Source: Promicromonospora sp. AC04 (GTDB taxonomy: Bacteria; Actinomycetota; Actinomycetes; Actinomycetales; Cellulomonadaceae). From it: DNA of 64,000 nucleotides. Under the pieces are notes generated by a model. The model saw only the letters and a program-made list of their open reading frames with translations. It had not been told where the DNA came from and made no database searches. A program made the translations under genes and the position numbers. The stretch is from contig NZ_QBUG01000003.1 in NCBI RefSeq assembly GCF_003058225.1, positions 62,001 to 126,000 on the forward strand, given 5' to 3'. Position 1 is the stretch's first letter, and each line of letters opens with the position of its first letter. Below are positions 43,410-51,921 of this stretch, piece by piece.

Positions 43410-44210
43410 ATGGCGCCAAGGCAGCAGGAGCAGCGCGGTGACCGACAGGAGCTGGAGCGACGGGTGGGAGGCCGGCCGGGTACGGGGGCGCCCGTCATCG
43501 ACCTGGACGCACACCGACGGGACCGCGAACGGCGTCAGGCAACCGCGGGTGCCGAGGCTATCGAGGAACCACCGGGCTGGCTGCTGCGCTCCCCCGCATA
43601 CCGGGTCGTGGAGAGTCTCGCGCCCTGGGCCGGGATCGCCGACGGCGGCAGCTTCGCCGCACTGCTCGACGACCCGATCGACGCACACCTGATCCTCACG
43701 AGGTTCCCGTCGCACGCCCTTGCCCGAAGCTTCTGCGGCGGGCCGACGCTCGGGCAGGTCGGGCTCGCCATCACCCGGGAGCCGCACCAGATCAAGGCGC
43801 GCGTCTGGGTAGGCGGGTACGGAACGCCGGACGAGGGGATCAGCGTCGCGGCGGTCTACGTGCGGTTCGAAGGCGCCCCCTCGGACACTGACGCCCGAGC
43901 CGGACAGCACCCCGCGCTCTGGGCGTGGGTCACCGACCGGCTCGGATACGACGGCGAGGAGCCCCGCTGGCCCGAGCCCGACGAGGTCGTCCGGGACCGC
44001 ACGGACGTGCGCGATCCCGGGGTCTGGTGGCGGGTGCGGTGGGGCCCCTCGCGCGCTCCGTTCGCACGGCAGCCCCCGGCCGGCGTCGGCTCACTACCCG
44101 TACGTCGACCGAAGGCCGTGCCGAGCCCCGAGCCCGACCGACCAGGTCGGCGGGAGCAGCGAGGTCCGCGAGATACCGGAGGTCCTAGCGGTCCGCCCGG
44201 CGGGAGCTGA
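43410..44210 (+). CDS. hypothetical protein with charged N- and C-terminal tails
   Basis: A 266-residue protein from ATG 43410, which has GGAGGGAGG immediately upstream. Residues 1-45 are Arg/Gln-rich, 46-200 look globular (PGWLLRSPAYRVVESLAPW, IKARVWVGGYGTPDEGISVA), and the last 60 are Pro/Arg-rich. No domain recognised, no signal or membrane segment. Its end overlaps the convergent CoA-binding gene by 26 bases. Confidence 0.6.
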   Translation: MAPRQQEQRGDRQELERRVGGRPGTGAPVIDLDAHRRDRERRQATAGAEAIEEPPGWLLRSPAYRVVESLAPWAGIADGGSFAALLDDPIDAHLILTRFPSHALARSFCGGPTLGQVGLAITREPHQIKARVWVGGYGTPDEGISVAAVYVRFEGAPSDTDARAGQHPALWAWVTDRLGYDGEEPRWPEPDEVVRDRTDVRDPGVWWRVRWGPSRAPFARQPPAGVGSLPVRRPKAVPSPEPDRPGRREQRGPRDTGGPSGPPGGS

Positions 44211-44676
44211 TCACGCCCGTGTCGAAGCCGGCCAGGTGCAGCCCGCCGTGGAACCGTGCGTGCTCGATCTTGACGCACCGGTCCATCACGACGTTCAGCC
44301 CGGCGGCCTCGGCCTTGCGCGCCACGTCCTCGTGCCACGAGCCGAGCTGCAGCCACAGCGTCTTGGCCCCCACGGCCAGCGTCTCGTCCAGCACGGAGGG
44401 CAGGTCCTCGTGCCGCCGGAAGACGTCGACGAGGTCGGGTACGACGGGCAGCTCGGCCAGGCTCGGGTACACGGGGTGCCCCAGGATCTCGGTCGCACGC
44501 GGGTTCACGAAGTACACGTCGTACGCAGAGGAGGAGAGCAGGTATGTCGCCACGAAGTAGCTCGCACGAGCCGGGTTCGCCGACGCCCCGACGATCGCTA
44601 TCGACCTGGTCGAGCGGAGGATCCGCAGCCGGTCCGGGGCGCTCGGTCCCTGCCACGTTCGGGTGGTCTCGCTCAT
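44185..44676 (-). CDS. CoA-binding (YccU-like) protein
   Basis: A 163-residue Rossmann-fold CoA-binding domain protein (SIAIVGASANPARASYFVATYL, VNPRATEILGHPVYPSLAEL, and CVKIEHARFHGGLHLAG). Its start overlaps the metY stop by ATGA, so it is translationally coupled; this pairing with metY is common in actinobacteria, perhaps as an acyl-CoA or O-acyl-homoserine related helper. Precise role unknown. Confidence 0.88.
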   Translation of the reverse strand: MSETTRTWQGPSAPDRLRILRSTRSIAIVGASANPARASYFVATYLLSSSAYDVYFVNPRATEILGHPVYPSLAELPVVPDLVDVFRRHEDLPSVLDETLAVGAKTLWLQLGSWHEDVARKAEAAGLNVVMDRCVKIEHARFHGGLHLAGFDTGVISSRRADR

Positions 44677-46070
44677 CGGTTCACTCCGGTCGCCTTGGTC
44701 AGGGCCTGGTCGAGATCCCAGAGGATGTCCTCGAGGTCCTCCAGGCCCACGGAGATGCGAATGAGGTCCTCCGGCACGCCTGCCGCCTCGAGCTGCTCAC
44801 CGGAAAGCTGCTGGTGCGTGGTCGACGCCGGGTGGATCACCAGGGTGCGCGAGTCGCCGACGTTCGCCAGGTGCGATGCGAGCTGCAGCGACTCGATGAA
44901 CAGCCGGCCGGCATCACGGCCGTCGAGCTGGGGCGCGTGGCCCTCGACCGGAAGTGGCTCGCCGACCGGCTCGTCCCCGTCGGCCGCCGCGCCTCCGCCG
45001 TCGGGCACCCCGCCGTCCGCCGGGACCTGCAGGCCGAACGCGAAGACCGAACCCGGCCCGAGCGGCAGGTACTTCAGCGCCCGCTCGTAGTGCGGGTGGG
45101 ACGGGAGGCCGGCCCACAGCACGTAGGAGACGCGCGGGTCGGCGTCGAGCCACTCGGCGACGGCACGGGCGTTCTGGAGATGCGCGTCCAGGCGGTGCGG
45201 GAGGGTCTCGATGCCCTGCAGCAGCTGGAAGGCGGACTGCGCCGAGAGCGCGGGGCCGATGTCGCGCAGCTGCTCGGACCGCAGCTTGGTGAGGAAGCCG
45301 TACTCGCCGAAGTTCCCCCACCAGGTCACGTTCCCGTAGGACGGTACGGGCTCGGTCATCTGCGGAAACTTGCCGTTGCCCCAGTCGAACCGGCCGGACT
45401 CCACCACGACGCCGCCCAGCGTCGTGCCGTGCCCGCCGAGGAACTTCGTCACGGAGTGGATCACGATGTCCGCGCCGTGCTCGATCGGGCGCACCAGATA
45501 GGGCGTGGCGAGCGTCGCGTCGACGACCAGCGGGATGCCCGCGGCGTGGGCCACCTCGGCGAGCCCTTCGAGGTCGGCGATCTCGCCCGACGGGTTGGCC
45601 ACGACCTCGGTGTAGAGGATCTTGGTCTCAGGCGTGATCGCCGCGGCATAGTCCGCGGGGTCGGTCCCGGGCACGAAGGTCGTCTCGACCCCGAACCGGC
45701 GCAGCGTCACGTCCAGCTGCGTCACCGTTCCGCCGTACAGCTGCGCGGAGGCGACCACGTGGTCCCCCGCCCCGACGAGCGCGGCGAAGGTGATGAACTC
45801 GGCCGACATGCCGGACGCCGTCGCGACCGCGCCGATGCCGCCCTCGAGCGAGGCGATGCGCTCCTCCAGGGCCGCGACCGTCGGGTTGCCGATCCGGGAG
45901 TAGATGTTGCCGTACTTCTGCAGCGCGAAAAGGTTCGCGGCGTCGTCGGTGTCCTGGAACACGAACGACGTGGTCTGGTAGATCGGCACCGCCCGTGCCC
46001 CGGTCGCCGCGTCGGGGATGCCCCCGGCGTGGAGGGCCCGCGTGCGGAACCCGAAGGTGTGCTCGGTCAT
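44673..46070 (-). CDS. metY: O-acetylhomoserine sulfhydrylase
   Basis: A 465-residue PLP enzyme that makes homocysteine from O-acetylhomoserine and sulfide in methionine synthesis. The PLP-binding Lys209 is in SVTKFLGGHGTT; YSRIGNPT, GMSAEF and ATLATPYLVRPIEHGAD are family landmarks. An unusual Gly/Asp/Pro-rich insertion of about 38 residues (350-387) lies between VFAFGLQV and FIESLQLASH. ATG 46070 overlaps the upstream 68-residue ORF by ATGA. Coupled gene order: permease, 68-aa protein, metY, CoA-binding protein. Confidence 0.93.
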   Translation of the reverse strand: MTEHTFGFRTRALHAGGIPDAATGARAVPIYQTTSFVFQDTDDAANLFALQKYGNIYSRIGNPTVAALEERIASLEGGIGAVATASGMSAEFITFAALVGAGDHVVASAQLYGGTVTQLDVTLRRFGVETTFVPGTDPADYAAAITPETKILYTEVVANPSGEIADLEGLAEVAHAAGIPLVVDATLATPYLVRPIEHGADIVIHSVTKFLGGHGTTLGGVVVESGRFDWGNGKFPQMTEPVPSYGNVTWWGNFGEYGFLTKLRSEQLRDIGPALSAQSAFQLLQGIETLPHRLDAHLQNARAVAEWLDADPRVSYVLWAGLPSHPHYERALKYLPLGPGSVFAFGLQVPADGGVPDGGGAAADGDEPVGEPLPVEGHAPQLDGRDAGRLFIESLQLASHLANVGDSRTLVIHPASTTHQQLSGEQLEAAGVPEDLIRISVGLEDLEDILWDLDQALTKATGVNR

Positions 46071-46273
46071 CGTCCTGCCTTCCTCTCCGCGACTCCCGCT
46101 GCCAGGACGGCGCGGATGTCGTCGACGGCCCACGGGTTCTGCAGCGACGTGATGTCGCCCAGCTCCTCGCCCTGCCCCAGCGGCGCCAGGCGCCGCATGA
46201 TCCTGTCAGACCGCGTCTTCGGGATGGCGTCCGGGACGGCCACATCGGGCACGGCCGCCTCCGACGTCGTCAT
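46067..46273 (-). CDS. 68-residue conserved-position protein in the metY operon, unknown
   Basis: Short gene with an excellent GGAGGTGGGC ribosome-binding site before ATG 46273; it overlaps the permease end (46270) and the metY start (46070) by ATGA on both sides, so it must be translated with them. The 68 residues start with an Ala/Val/Pro-rich leader and continue SDRIMRRLAPLGQGEELGDI then QNPWAVDDIRAVLAAG, suggesting two amphipathic helices. No family recognised; no membrane segment. It may assist MetY or the transporter. Confidence 0.78.
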   Translation of the reverse strand: MTTSEAAVPDVAVPDAIPKTRSDRIMRRLAPLGQGEELGDITSLQNPWAVDDIRAVLAAGVAERKAGR

Positions 46274-47082
46274 GCCCACCTCCGCAGGAGGCGCCGCTCG
46301 GCCAGGCCGATCAGCGCGTCGGTCAGCTTGCCCAGCACCGCGAGCAGCACTATCGCCAGCAGGATGCGGTCCACGCGGCCGTTCTGCTGGGAGTCGTTGA
46401 GCAGGAATCCGAGGCCCATCGACGACGCGATGAGCTCGGCGGCCACGAGGAACAGCCACGACTGCGCGAGCGCGAGCCGGAGTCCGGCCACCAGCGAAGG
46501 CAGCACCGCGGGTAGCTGGACCACCGACAGCAGCCGCAGGCCACGCAGCCCGAACGCCCGCCCGGCCTCGACCAGGTGCGGGTCGACGTGCCGCAGTGCC
46601 GCCGAGATCGTCGTGTACACGGGGAAGAACGCGCCGATCGCGATGAGCGTGATCTTCGATTCCTCGCCGATCTTGAGCCACAGGATCAGCAGCGGCACCC
46701 ACGCGAGGGACGGCACGGCGCGGATAGCGCCGAGCGTCGGCGCGAGCAGGAGGTCGCCGAGCTTGGAGAGCCCCACCAGCGAGCCGACCGCGAGACCCGC
46801 CGCCGCCCCCAGCGCGAACCCGATGAGCACGCGCTGCGTCGAGATCGCCACGTGGTGTCCGAGCTGGCCGCGCTGGACGAGGTCCACTGCCGCGTCCCAC
46901 ACCGCCACCGGCCCGGGCAGCTGGTACGGCGGGACGAGCCCGGCCGCCGTCGTGCCCCACCACACCGCGAGGAGCGCCACCGGAACGAGCAGCCCCAGTG
47001 CGACCCGGCCGGCTCGGCCGGCACCGGCGATCGACGGGTCGCCTGTGGATCCGGCTGTGGACGGGGCTGTGGGCAGAACCAT
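46270..47082 (-). CDS. ABC transporter permease (SsuC/TauC sulfonate type)
   Basis: A 270-residue inner-membrane permease with six or so membrane segments, from ATG 47082 (GAGGG ten bases upstream); TTG 47163 and ATG 47151 give longer forms. The EAA loop reads EAGRAFGLRGLRLLSVVQLPAVLP. It resembles permeases of aliphatic sulfonate, taurine or nitrate importers, fitting the sulfur context. Neither an ATPase nor a binding protein accompanies it here. First gene of the metY operon; the 266-base region 47083-47348 upstream contains the promoter but no riboswitch I can recognise. Confidence 0.85.
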   Translation of the reverse strand: MVLPTAPSTAGSTGDPSIAGAGRAGRVALGLLVPVALLAVWWGTTAAGLVPPYQLPGPVAVWDAAVDLVQRGQLGHHVAISTQRVLIGFALGAAAGLAVGSLVGLSKLGDLLLAPTLGAIRAVPSLAWVPLLILWLKIGEESKITLIAIGAFFPVYTTISAALRHVDPHLVEAGRAFGLRGLRLLSVVQLPAVLPSLVAGLRLALAQSWLFLVAAELIASSMGLGFLLNDSQQNGRVDRILLAIVLLAVLGKLTDALIGLAERRLLRRWA

Positions 47083-47348
47083 GGGTGTCCATCCCTCGCG
47101 GTCGGTCCGTGCAGTGGGCTGGCGCTGTGCACCGACATGGCCCCGGACCATTCCGGGCGACAAGCCCGAAGGGGGCGGTCAGTCATCTTTTATCAGGCAA
47201 TGTCGATGAACCTCATAGAACCGGACGATGTAAGCCCCGCACCAGACCGTTTCATGATGTGAGACCACCATGTGGACGCCTCAGCCCACACCTTGCTGCC
47301 GTCGCGACTTCCGGTGACGGTGTCAGACGCCGCGAGTACGTTGAGCCG

Positions 47349-50300
47349 GTGACCCAGCCCTATCTCCGCTTCCCCCACATCCACGGCGACCAGGTCGCGT
47401 TCGTGGCCGACGACGACGTCTGGCTCGCCCCGGTGTCCGGCGGCCGTGCATGGCGCTTGACCAGCGATCATGCACCCGCGAGCACACCCCGCTTCGCCCC
47501 CGACGGCAGGCGCATCGCCTACGTGTCCCACAAGGACGGCCACCCCGAGGCCTACGTCGTCGAGCTGGCAGACGGCGCCACGCGGCGTCTCACCTGGTTC
47601 GGCGGGACCACCACGATGGTCCTCGGCTGGGACGACGCCGGCCAGGTGCTCGTGTCGTCCAACGCCGGGACGCACGAACGCTCGCTGACGGTGGTCCGTG
47701 CGGTCGGGCTCGACGGCGCCGTCGAGACCCTGCGCTACGGACCCGCCTGGGGAGTGGCCGAGCACCGCGGGCCGGACGGGGCGCGTACGACGGCCCTCGT
47801 CTCGGCGGGCTACGCCACACCCGCCTACTGGAAGCGGTATCGCGGCGGCACGGTCTCGGTGCTCTGGCTCGACCGGAGCTCGGGCGACTGGCAGCGCCCC
47901 CTGCCCGACGACGAGGCCGGGATCTACGACCCGATCTGGATCGGCGACTCGCTGGTGTTCACCTCCGACCGCGCGGCGACGTTCCCCGACCACGCCGACG
48001 AGCAGGCGAACCTGTGGGTCTGGGACGGCCTGGCTACCGGCACGCACGCGGCCGAGCCCCGGCTGCTCACGACCCAGACCGAGACCGAGGGCTACGTGCG
48101 CGACGCGACGTCGGACGGCGCGCGCATCGTGTGGCACAGCCGCGGCGACCTCTGGCTGCTCGACGGCCTGGACAGCTCCCCGCGTCGTCTCGACATCACG
48201 CTCACCGGCGCCCTGCCGCAGCCCTACTCGACCGACCCGGACTCGACGGCGCGCGGCATCGACGGACTCGCCGTCGACCGGACCGGTGACGCGAGCGTCG
48301 TGGGCTGGCTCGGCACCGCGTTCTGGGTGACCCACCGCGCGGGACCCGCGCGGGCGCTGGTGGCCGACCCGTCGGTCCGCGTGCGGGAGCCCGCGCTGCT
48401 GGGCGACACGGGCCGTGCCGTCGTGGTGACCGACGCGCCGCGCAGCACTGCGCAGGGCGAGAGCAGGGAGGACGCGCTCGAGGTGCACGCCCTGCCCGAC
48501 GGCGACGGCGTGGACCCGGACGCCGCACCCCAGCGCTTCGCCGGCGGCGAGCTGGGTCGGGTGCTGCACCTGGTCGCGAACCCCGCGGGCGACCAGGTCG
48601 CCGTCGTCTCGCACGACGGCCGGATCAGCCTGGTCGCGCTTCCCGTGGACGAGCCTGCCGCCACGGGCTCGGACACAGCCGCGGACGACGGCGGCCGCGC
48701 CGCCGCGCCGGGCACCGTCACGCCGATCGGACGGTCCGCGAACGGGGAGGCGGACTCCCCGACGTTCTCCCCGGACGGGCGGTACCTCGCCTGGTCCAGC
48801 CCGACCGGGTCGAAGCGCGACCATCACCAGATCCTCGTGGCCGACCTGCACGCCGAGCACCCCACCGCGGCCGCACTGACCTCGGGCCGGTTCCACGACT
48901 TCTCGCCGGCGTTCACCGACGACGGCAAGTACCTCGTGTTCCTCTCCGACCGCACGTTCGACCCGTCGTACGACTCGCACGAGTTCGCGCTGTCCTTCAG
49001 CGCCGCCACCCGGCCGTGGCTCATCCCGCTGGCCGCGACCGAGCCCGCCCCGTTCGGACCGAGCGCCAACGGCTGGCGCCTGAGCAAGCCCGACGACAAG
49101 GACGAGGGCAGCGACAAGGACGACCCCGCCGACGGCGACCAGGACGGCGGCGACGAGAAGCCTGACGTGGCCGCGTCCCCCGACATCGACCTCGACGGCG
49201 CCGAGGAGCGCGTGGTTCCGTTCCCGGTCACGTCGGGGATCTACCGCGACCTGCTCGCCGCCAAGGGCGGGGTGCTCTGGGTGCACGAGACCGACGACGC
49301 GGGCGTCCTCGGCTCCCGGCACGCCGCCGTGGAGGACGAGCCGGCGCCCAACGCGCTGCAGTTCTGGTCGTTCGAGGCGCGCAAGGTGACCGACGTCGCG
49401 GAGCGGGTGCGCTCGTACGCGGTGTCGGGCAACGGTGAGCGCGTGGTGATCGGGTCCCGATCGGGCCTCAGCGCGCAGTCGGCCACGAGCAAGCCGGGCG
49501 ACGACGACCCGAGCGCCTTCGACATCAACCTGTCGCGGGTGCGCTACGAGGTGGACCTGCGCGCCCAGTGGCGCCAGATGTTCGACGAGAACGCCCGGAT
49601 CATGCGTGACCACTACTGGCGCGCGGACATGAACGGCATCGACTGGGACGGCGCGGCGGCACGATGGCGGCCGCTGGTGGACCGGATCGCCACGCACGAC
49701 GACCTGGAGGACCTGCTGCGGGAGACGGTCGCCGAGCTCAACACGTCGCACGCTTACGTGCGGCAGCCCTACGAGCGCGGTGACTCCTCCCGCCGGCTCG
49801 GGCTGCTCGGCGCGGACCTCGTCCGGACGGGCGAGGGCTGGCGCATCGAACGGGTGCTCCCGAGCGAGTCGTCGGACCCCGGAGCACAGTCCCCGTTGCG
49901 CGCCGCAGGGGTGGACGCGCGGCCCGGCGACCTGATCGTCGCCGTGGACGGCCGGCCGGTGGATCCGGTGGCCGGCCCGGCGGCGAGCCTGGTGGGCGCC
50001 GCCGAGATCCCCGTCGAGCTCACGCTGCGCCGGACCTCGGCCTCGGCGGACGACGCGCCGGACGGCCCGGCGACGAGCAGGGACCGCCGCGTCGTCGTCG
50101 TGCCGCTCGCCGACGAGTCCGACCTGCGTTACCAGGACTGGGTCCGGTCGCGCCGCGAGTACGTCGCCGAGAGGTCGGGCGGCCGGCTCGGATACGTGCA
50201 CGTCCCGGACATGGTGAGCACCGGGTGGGCGCAGCTGCACCGCGACCTGCGGCTCGCCGCGGACCGCGAGGGCATGGTCGTGGACGTGCGGTTCAACAGC

Positions 50301-50795
50301 GGCGGGCACACCTCGCAGCTCGTGATCGCCCGCCTCGCCGCGCGCGTCGTGGGCTGGTCGGTGAGCCGGCACCACGACCGGCCCAGCCCCTACCCCGCGC
50401 AGGCGCCGCGCGGCCCGGTCGTGCTCGTCACCAACGAGTACGCGGGGTCGGACGGGGACATCGTGAACGCCGCGGCGCAGGCGCTCGACGTCGGGCCCGT
50501 CGTCGGGGTGCGAACCTGGGGCGGCGTGATCGGCATCGACGGCCGGTTCGACCTCGTGGACGGCACCGGTATCACCCAGCCGCGGTACAGCTACTGGCTG
50601 GACGGCAAGGGGTTCGGCGTCGAGAACCACGGCGTCGACCCGGACATCGAGGTGCGGCACACGCCGGCGGACTACTTCTCCGACGTCGACCCGCAGCTCG
50701 AAGCGGGCATGGCCGAGGCGTTCCGCCGACTGGCAGAACGCCCCGCGGCGACGCCCCCGGCGCTACCGGAACCGCTGGTCCGCCGCCGGTCCTAG
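47349..50795 (+). CDS. tricorn protease homologue (S41 family)
   Basis: A 1148-residue cytosolic peptidase of the tricorn type that trims peptides from the proteasome or other proteases. GTG 47349 begins the conserved core (PYLRFPHIHGDQVAFVADDDVWLAP), the first beta-propeller; an upstream extension is rejected. A second propeller follows, ending near residue 690 after an acidic linker (DEGSDKDDPADGDQDGGDEK). The C-terminal part has the C1 helical bundle, a PDZ-like domain and the S41 serine-protease core with YAGSDGD around the catalytic Ser. GTG has no clear Shine-Dalgarno. It stands alone. Confidence 0.92.
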   Translation: MTQPYLRFPHIHGDQVAFVADDDVWLAPVSGGRAWRLTSDHAPASTPRFAPDGRRIAYVSHKDGHPEAYVVELADGATRRLTWFGGTTTMVLGWDDAGQVLVSSNAGTHERSLTVVRAVGLDGAVETLRYGPAWGVAEHRGPDGARTTALVSAGYATPAYWKRYRGGTVSVLWLDRSSGDWQRPLPDDEAGIYDPIWIGDSLVFTSDRAATFPDHADEQANLWVWDGLATGTHAAEPRLLTTQTETEGYVRDATSDGARIVWHSRGDLWLLDGLDSSPRRLDITLTGALPQPYSTDPDSTARGIDGLAVDRTGDASVVGWLGTAFWVTHRAGPARALVADPSVRVREPALLGDTGRAVVVTDAPRSTAQGESREDALEVHALPDGDGVDPDAAPQRFAGGELGRVLHLVANPAGDQVAVVSHDGRISLVALPVDEPAATGSDTAADDGGRAAAPGTVTPIGRSANGEADSPTFSPDGRYLAWSSPTGSKRDHHQILVADLHAEHPTAAALTSGRFHDFSPAFTDDGKYLVFLSDRTFDPSYDSHEFALSFSAATRPWLIPLAATEPAPFGPSANGWRLSKPDDKDEGSDKDDPADGDQDGGDEKPDVAASPDIDLDGAEERVVPFPVTSGIYRDLLAAKGGVLWVHETDDAGVLGSRHAAVEDEPAPNALQFWSFEARKVTDVAERVRSYAVSGNGERVVIGSRSGLSAQSATSKPGDDDPSAFDINLSRVRYEVDLRAQWRQMFDENARIMRDHYWRADMNGIDWDGAAARWRPLVDRIATHDDLEDLLRETVAELNTSHAYVRQPYERGDSSRRLGLLGADLVRTGEGWRIERVLPSESSDPGAQSPLRAAGVDARPGDLIVAVDGRPVDPVAGPAASLVGAAEIPVELTLRRTSASADDAPDGPATSRDRRVVVVPLADESDLRYQDWVRSRREYVAERSGGRLGYVHVPDMVSTGWAQLHRDLRLAADREGMVVDVRFNSGGHTSQLVIARLAARVVGWSVSRHHDRPSPYPAQAPRGPVVLVTNEYAGSDGDIVNAAAQALDVGPVVGVRTWGGVIGIDGRFDLVDGTGITQPRYSYWLDGKGFGVENHGVDPDIEVRHTPADYFSDVDPQLEAGMAEAFRRLAERPAATPPALPEPLVRRRS

Positions 50796-50816
50796 CCGCG
50801 GCGGCTGCCCCGTGAC

Positions 50817-50860
50817 GTGTCGGGCCCACGGGTCACTCGGGTGGCCCGTAGGCCCGACAC
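50817..50860. terminator. bidirectional hairpin terminator
   Basis: GTGTCGGGCCCACGGG (50817-50832) pairs with CCCGTAGGCCCGACAC (50845-50860), one mismatch in 16, loop 12. Lies between the convergent tricorn and methyltransferase genes. Confidence 0.8.
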
Positions 50861-50881
50861 CTCGGAGTCGGCTGCGGCCCG

Positions 50882-51751
50882 TCAGGCGCGCGTGGCCTGC
50901 ACGAACGTGATCGGCCCGTAGCGGTGCTCCACGTGCGCGATCTCGCGGGCGTCGGTGAACCCGGCGTCGGTGAAGAGACGCAGCAGGCCACCCTCCAGGT
51001 TCCGGGCCGTGTGCGGGTTGGCGGCCACGGCGGAGTGGCCGCGGCCGGCACCGCCGTGCTCACCCGCGCCACCGTGCCCGCGCACCCTGCCGTACCCGCC
51101 CCTGCTGCCGGGACCGCGCGTGCGCCCGCGCCCGTGCTGGTGCCCCTCCCCACCGGCCTGCCCGGCCCCATGCGCGCCGCCGGTCGCGCCATCTGCGCCG
51201 GTCGCGCCGGTCGCGCCGTCCGTACCAGTTGCGCCGTCCGCGCCGTCCGCGCTCCCGAAGTCCACTATCGTCACCTTCCCGCCCGGCCGGAGGGCCCGGA
51301 AGGCCTCCTGCCCGAACCGGATCCGCGCCTCGTCGGGCACGTGGTGCAGCGCGAGGGAGGACACGATGTGGTCGAGCGAGCCGTCGCCGGTGGGGAGCCG
51401 GTCGGCGAACCCCTGGACGAGGGTGAGCGGGACGCGGCGTCGGGACGCCTTGCGGGCCGCGACACGTAGGGCGGCGACGTCGGGGTCCAGGCCGGTGACC
51501 CGCGCGGCCGGCTGCGCGCGCAGCACGGCGAGCGACAGGCTCGCGGTGCCGCAGCCGACGTCGAGCACTATCTCGCCGGGCGCGATGCCCGCGAGCGCCG
51601 CCGCGCGGTCGTGCAGGGGCCGAACGCCGGAGAAGCGCGAGAACACGTCGTAGAACGGAAGCAGCCAGGGCTTGCCCATGCCCGGTAGGAACTCGCGTTC
51701 GCGTTCCTCCGGGGTGCGGTGATCGAGGATCCGCACGGTAGTGCTGTTCAT
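50882..51751 (-). CDS. class I SAM-dependent methyltransferase with Gly-rich insertion
   Basis: A 289-residue methyltransferase of the UbiE/Methyltransf_11 kind. SAM motif I is VLDVGCGTASLSL; the post-I acid is in VTGLDPD; motif IV-V is DHIVSSLALHHVPD. After RPGGKVTIVDFG comes a roughly 65-residue Gly/Ala/Thr/Asp and Arg/Gly-rich insertion (about 167-232), before the normal end NPHTARNLEGGLLRLFTDAGF. Substrate unknown. It is divergent from the AraC gene. Confidence 0.85.
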   Translation of the reverse strand: MNSTTVRILDHRTPEEREREFLPGMGKPWLLPFYDVFSRFSGVRPLHDRAAALAGIAPGEIVLDVGCGTASLSLAVLRAQPAARVTGLDPDVAALRVAARKASRRRVPLTLVQGFADRLPTGDGSLDHIVSSLALHHVPDEARIRFGQEAFRALRPGGKVTIVDFGSADGADGATGTDGATGATGADGATGGAHGAGQAGGEGHQHGRGRTRGPGSRGGYGRVRGHGGAGEHGGAGRGHSAVAANPHTARNLEGGLLRLFTDAGFTDAREIAHVEHRYGPITFVQATRA

Positions 51752-51830
51752 CCGAGTGCCTTCCGTCAGTTGCTGCGCCGGTGGTCACGCCGGGCCTGCT
51801 GCGCAGGTCCCGCTGCCCTCCAGCATTGGA

Positions 51831-51855
51831 CATCCTGTGGTCCGGTAACAGGATG
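51831..51855. promoter_or_regulatory. palindrome in methyltransferase/AraC divergent region
   Basis: CATCCTGT (51831-51838) faces ACAGGATG (51848-51855) with a 9-base centre: a perfect 8-bp dyad, the likely operator for the AraC protein or another dimer. It overlaps the alternative ATG of the AraC gene at 51853. Confidence 0.5.
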
Positions 51856-51921
51856 GAACTCGGGGACGATCGCACGATCCTTGGTCGGCACCCGCGGCGG
51901 AACATCGGTAGCGTCGGGCGC

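Noticed and set aside
46998-47348. N-terminal extension of the tricorn frame
   Set aside because: It crosses the divergent permease start and its promoter; the conserved propeller begins right at GTG 47349.
47083-47348. SAM riboswitch upstream of the metY operon
   Set aside because: I looked for SAM-I/SAM-IV core sequences and found none; only a short CGGGC/GCCCG hairpin near 47154-47168.
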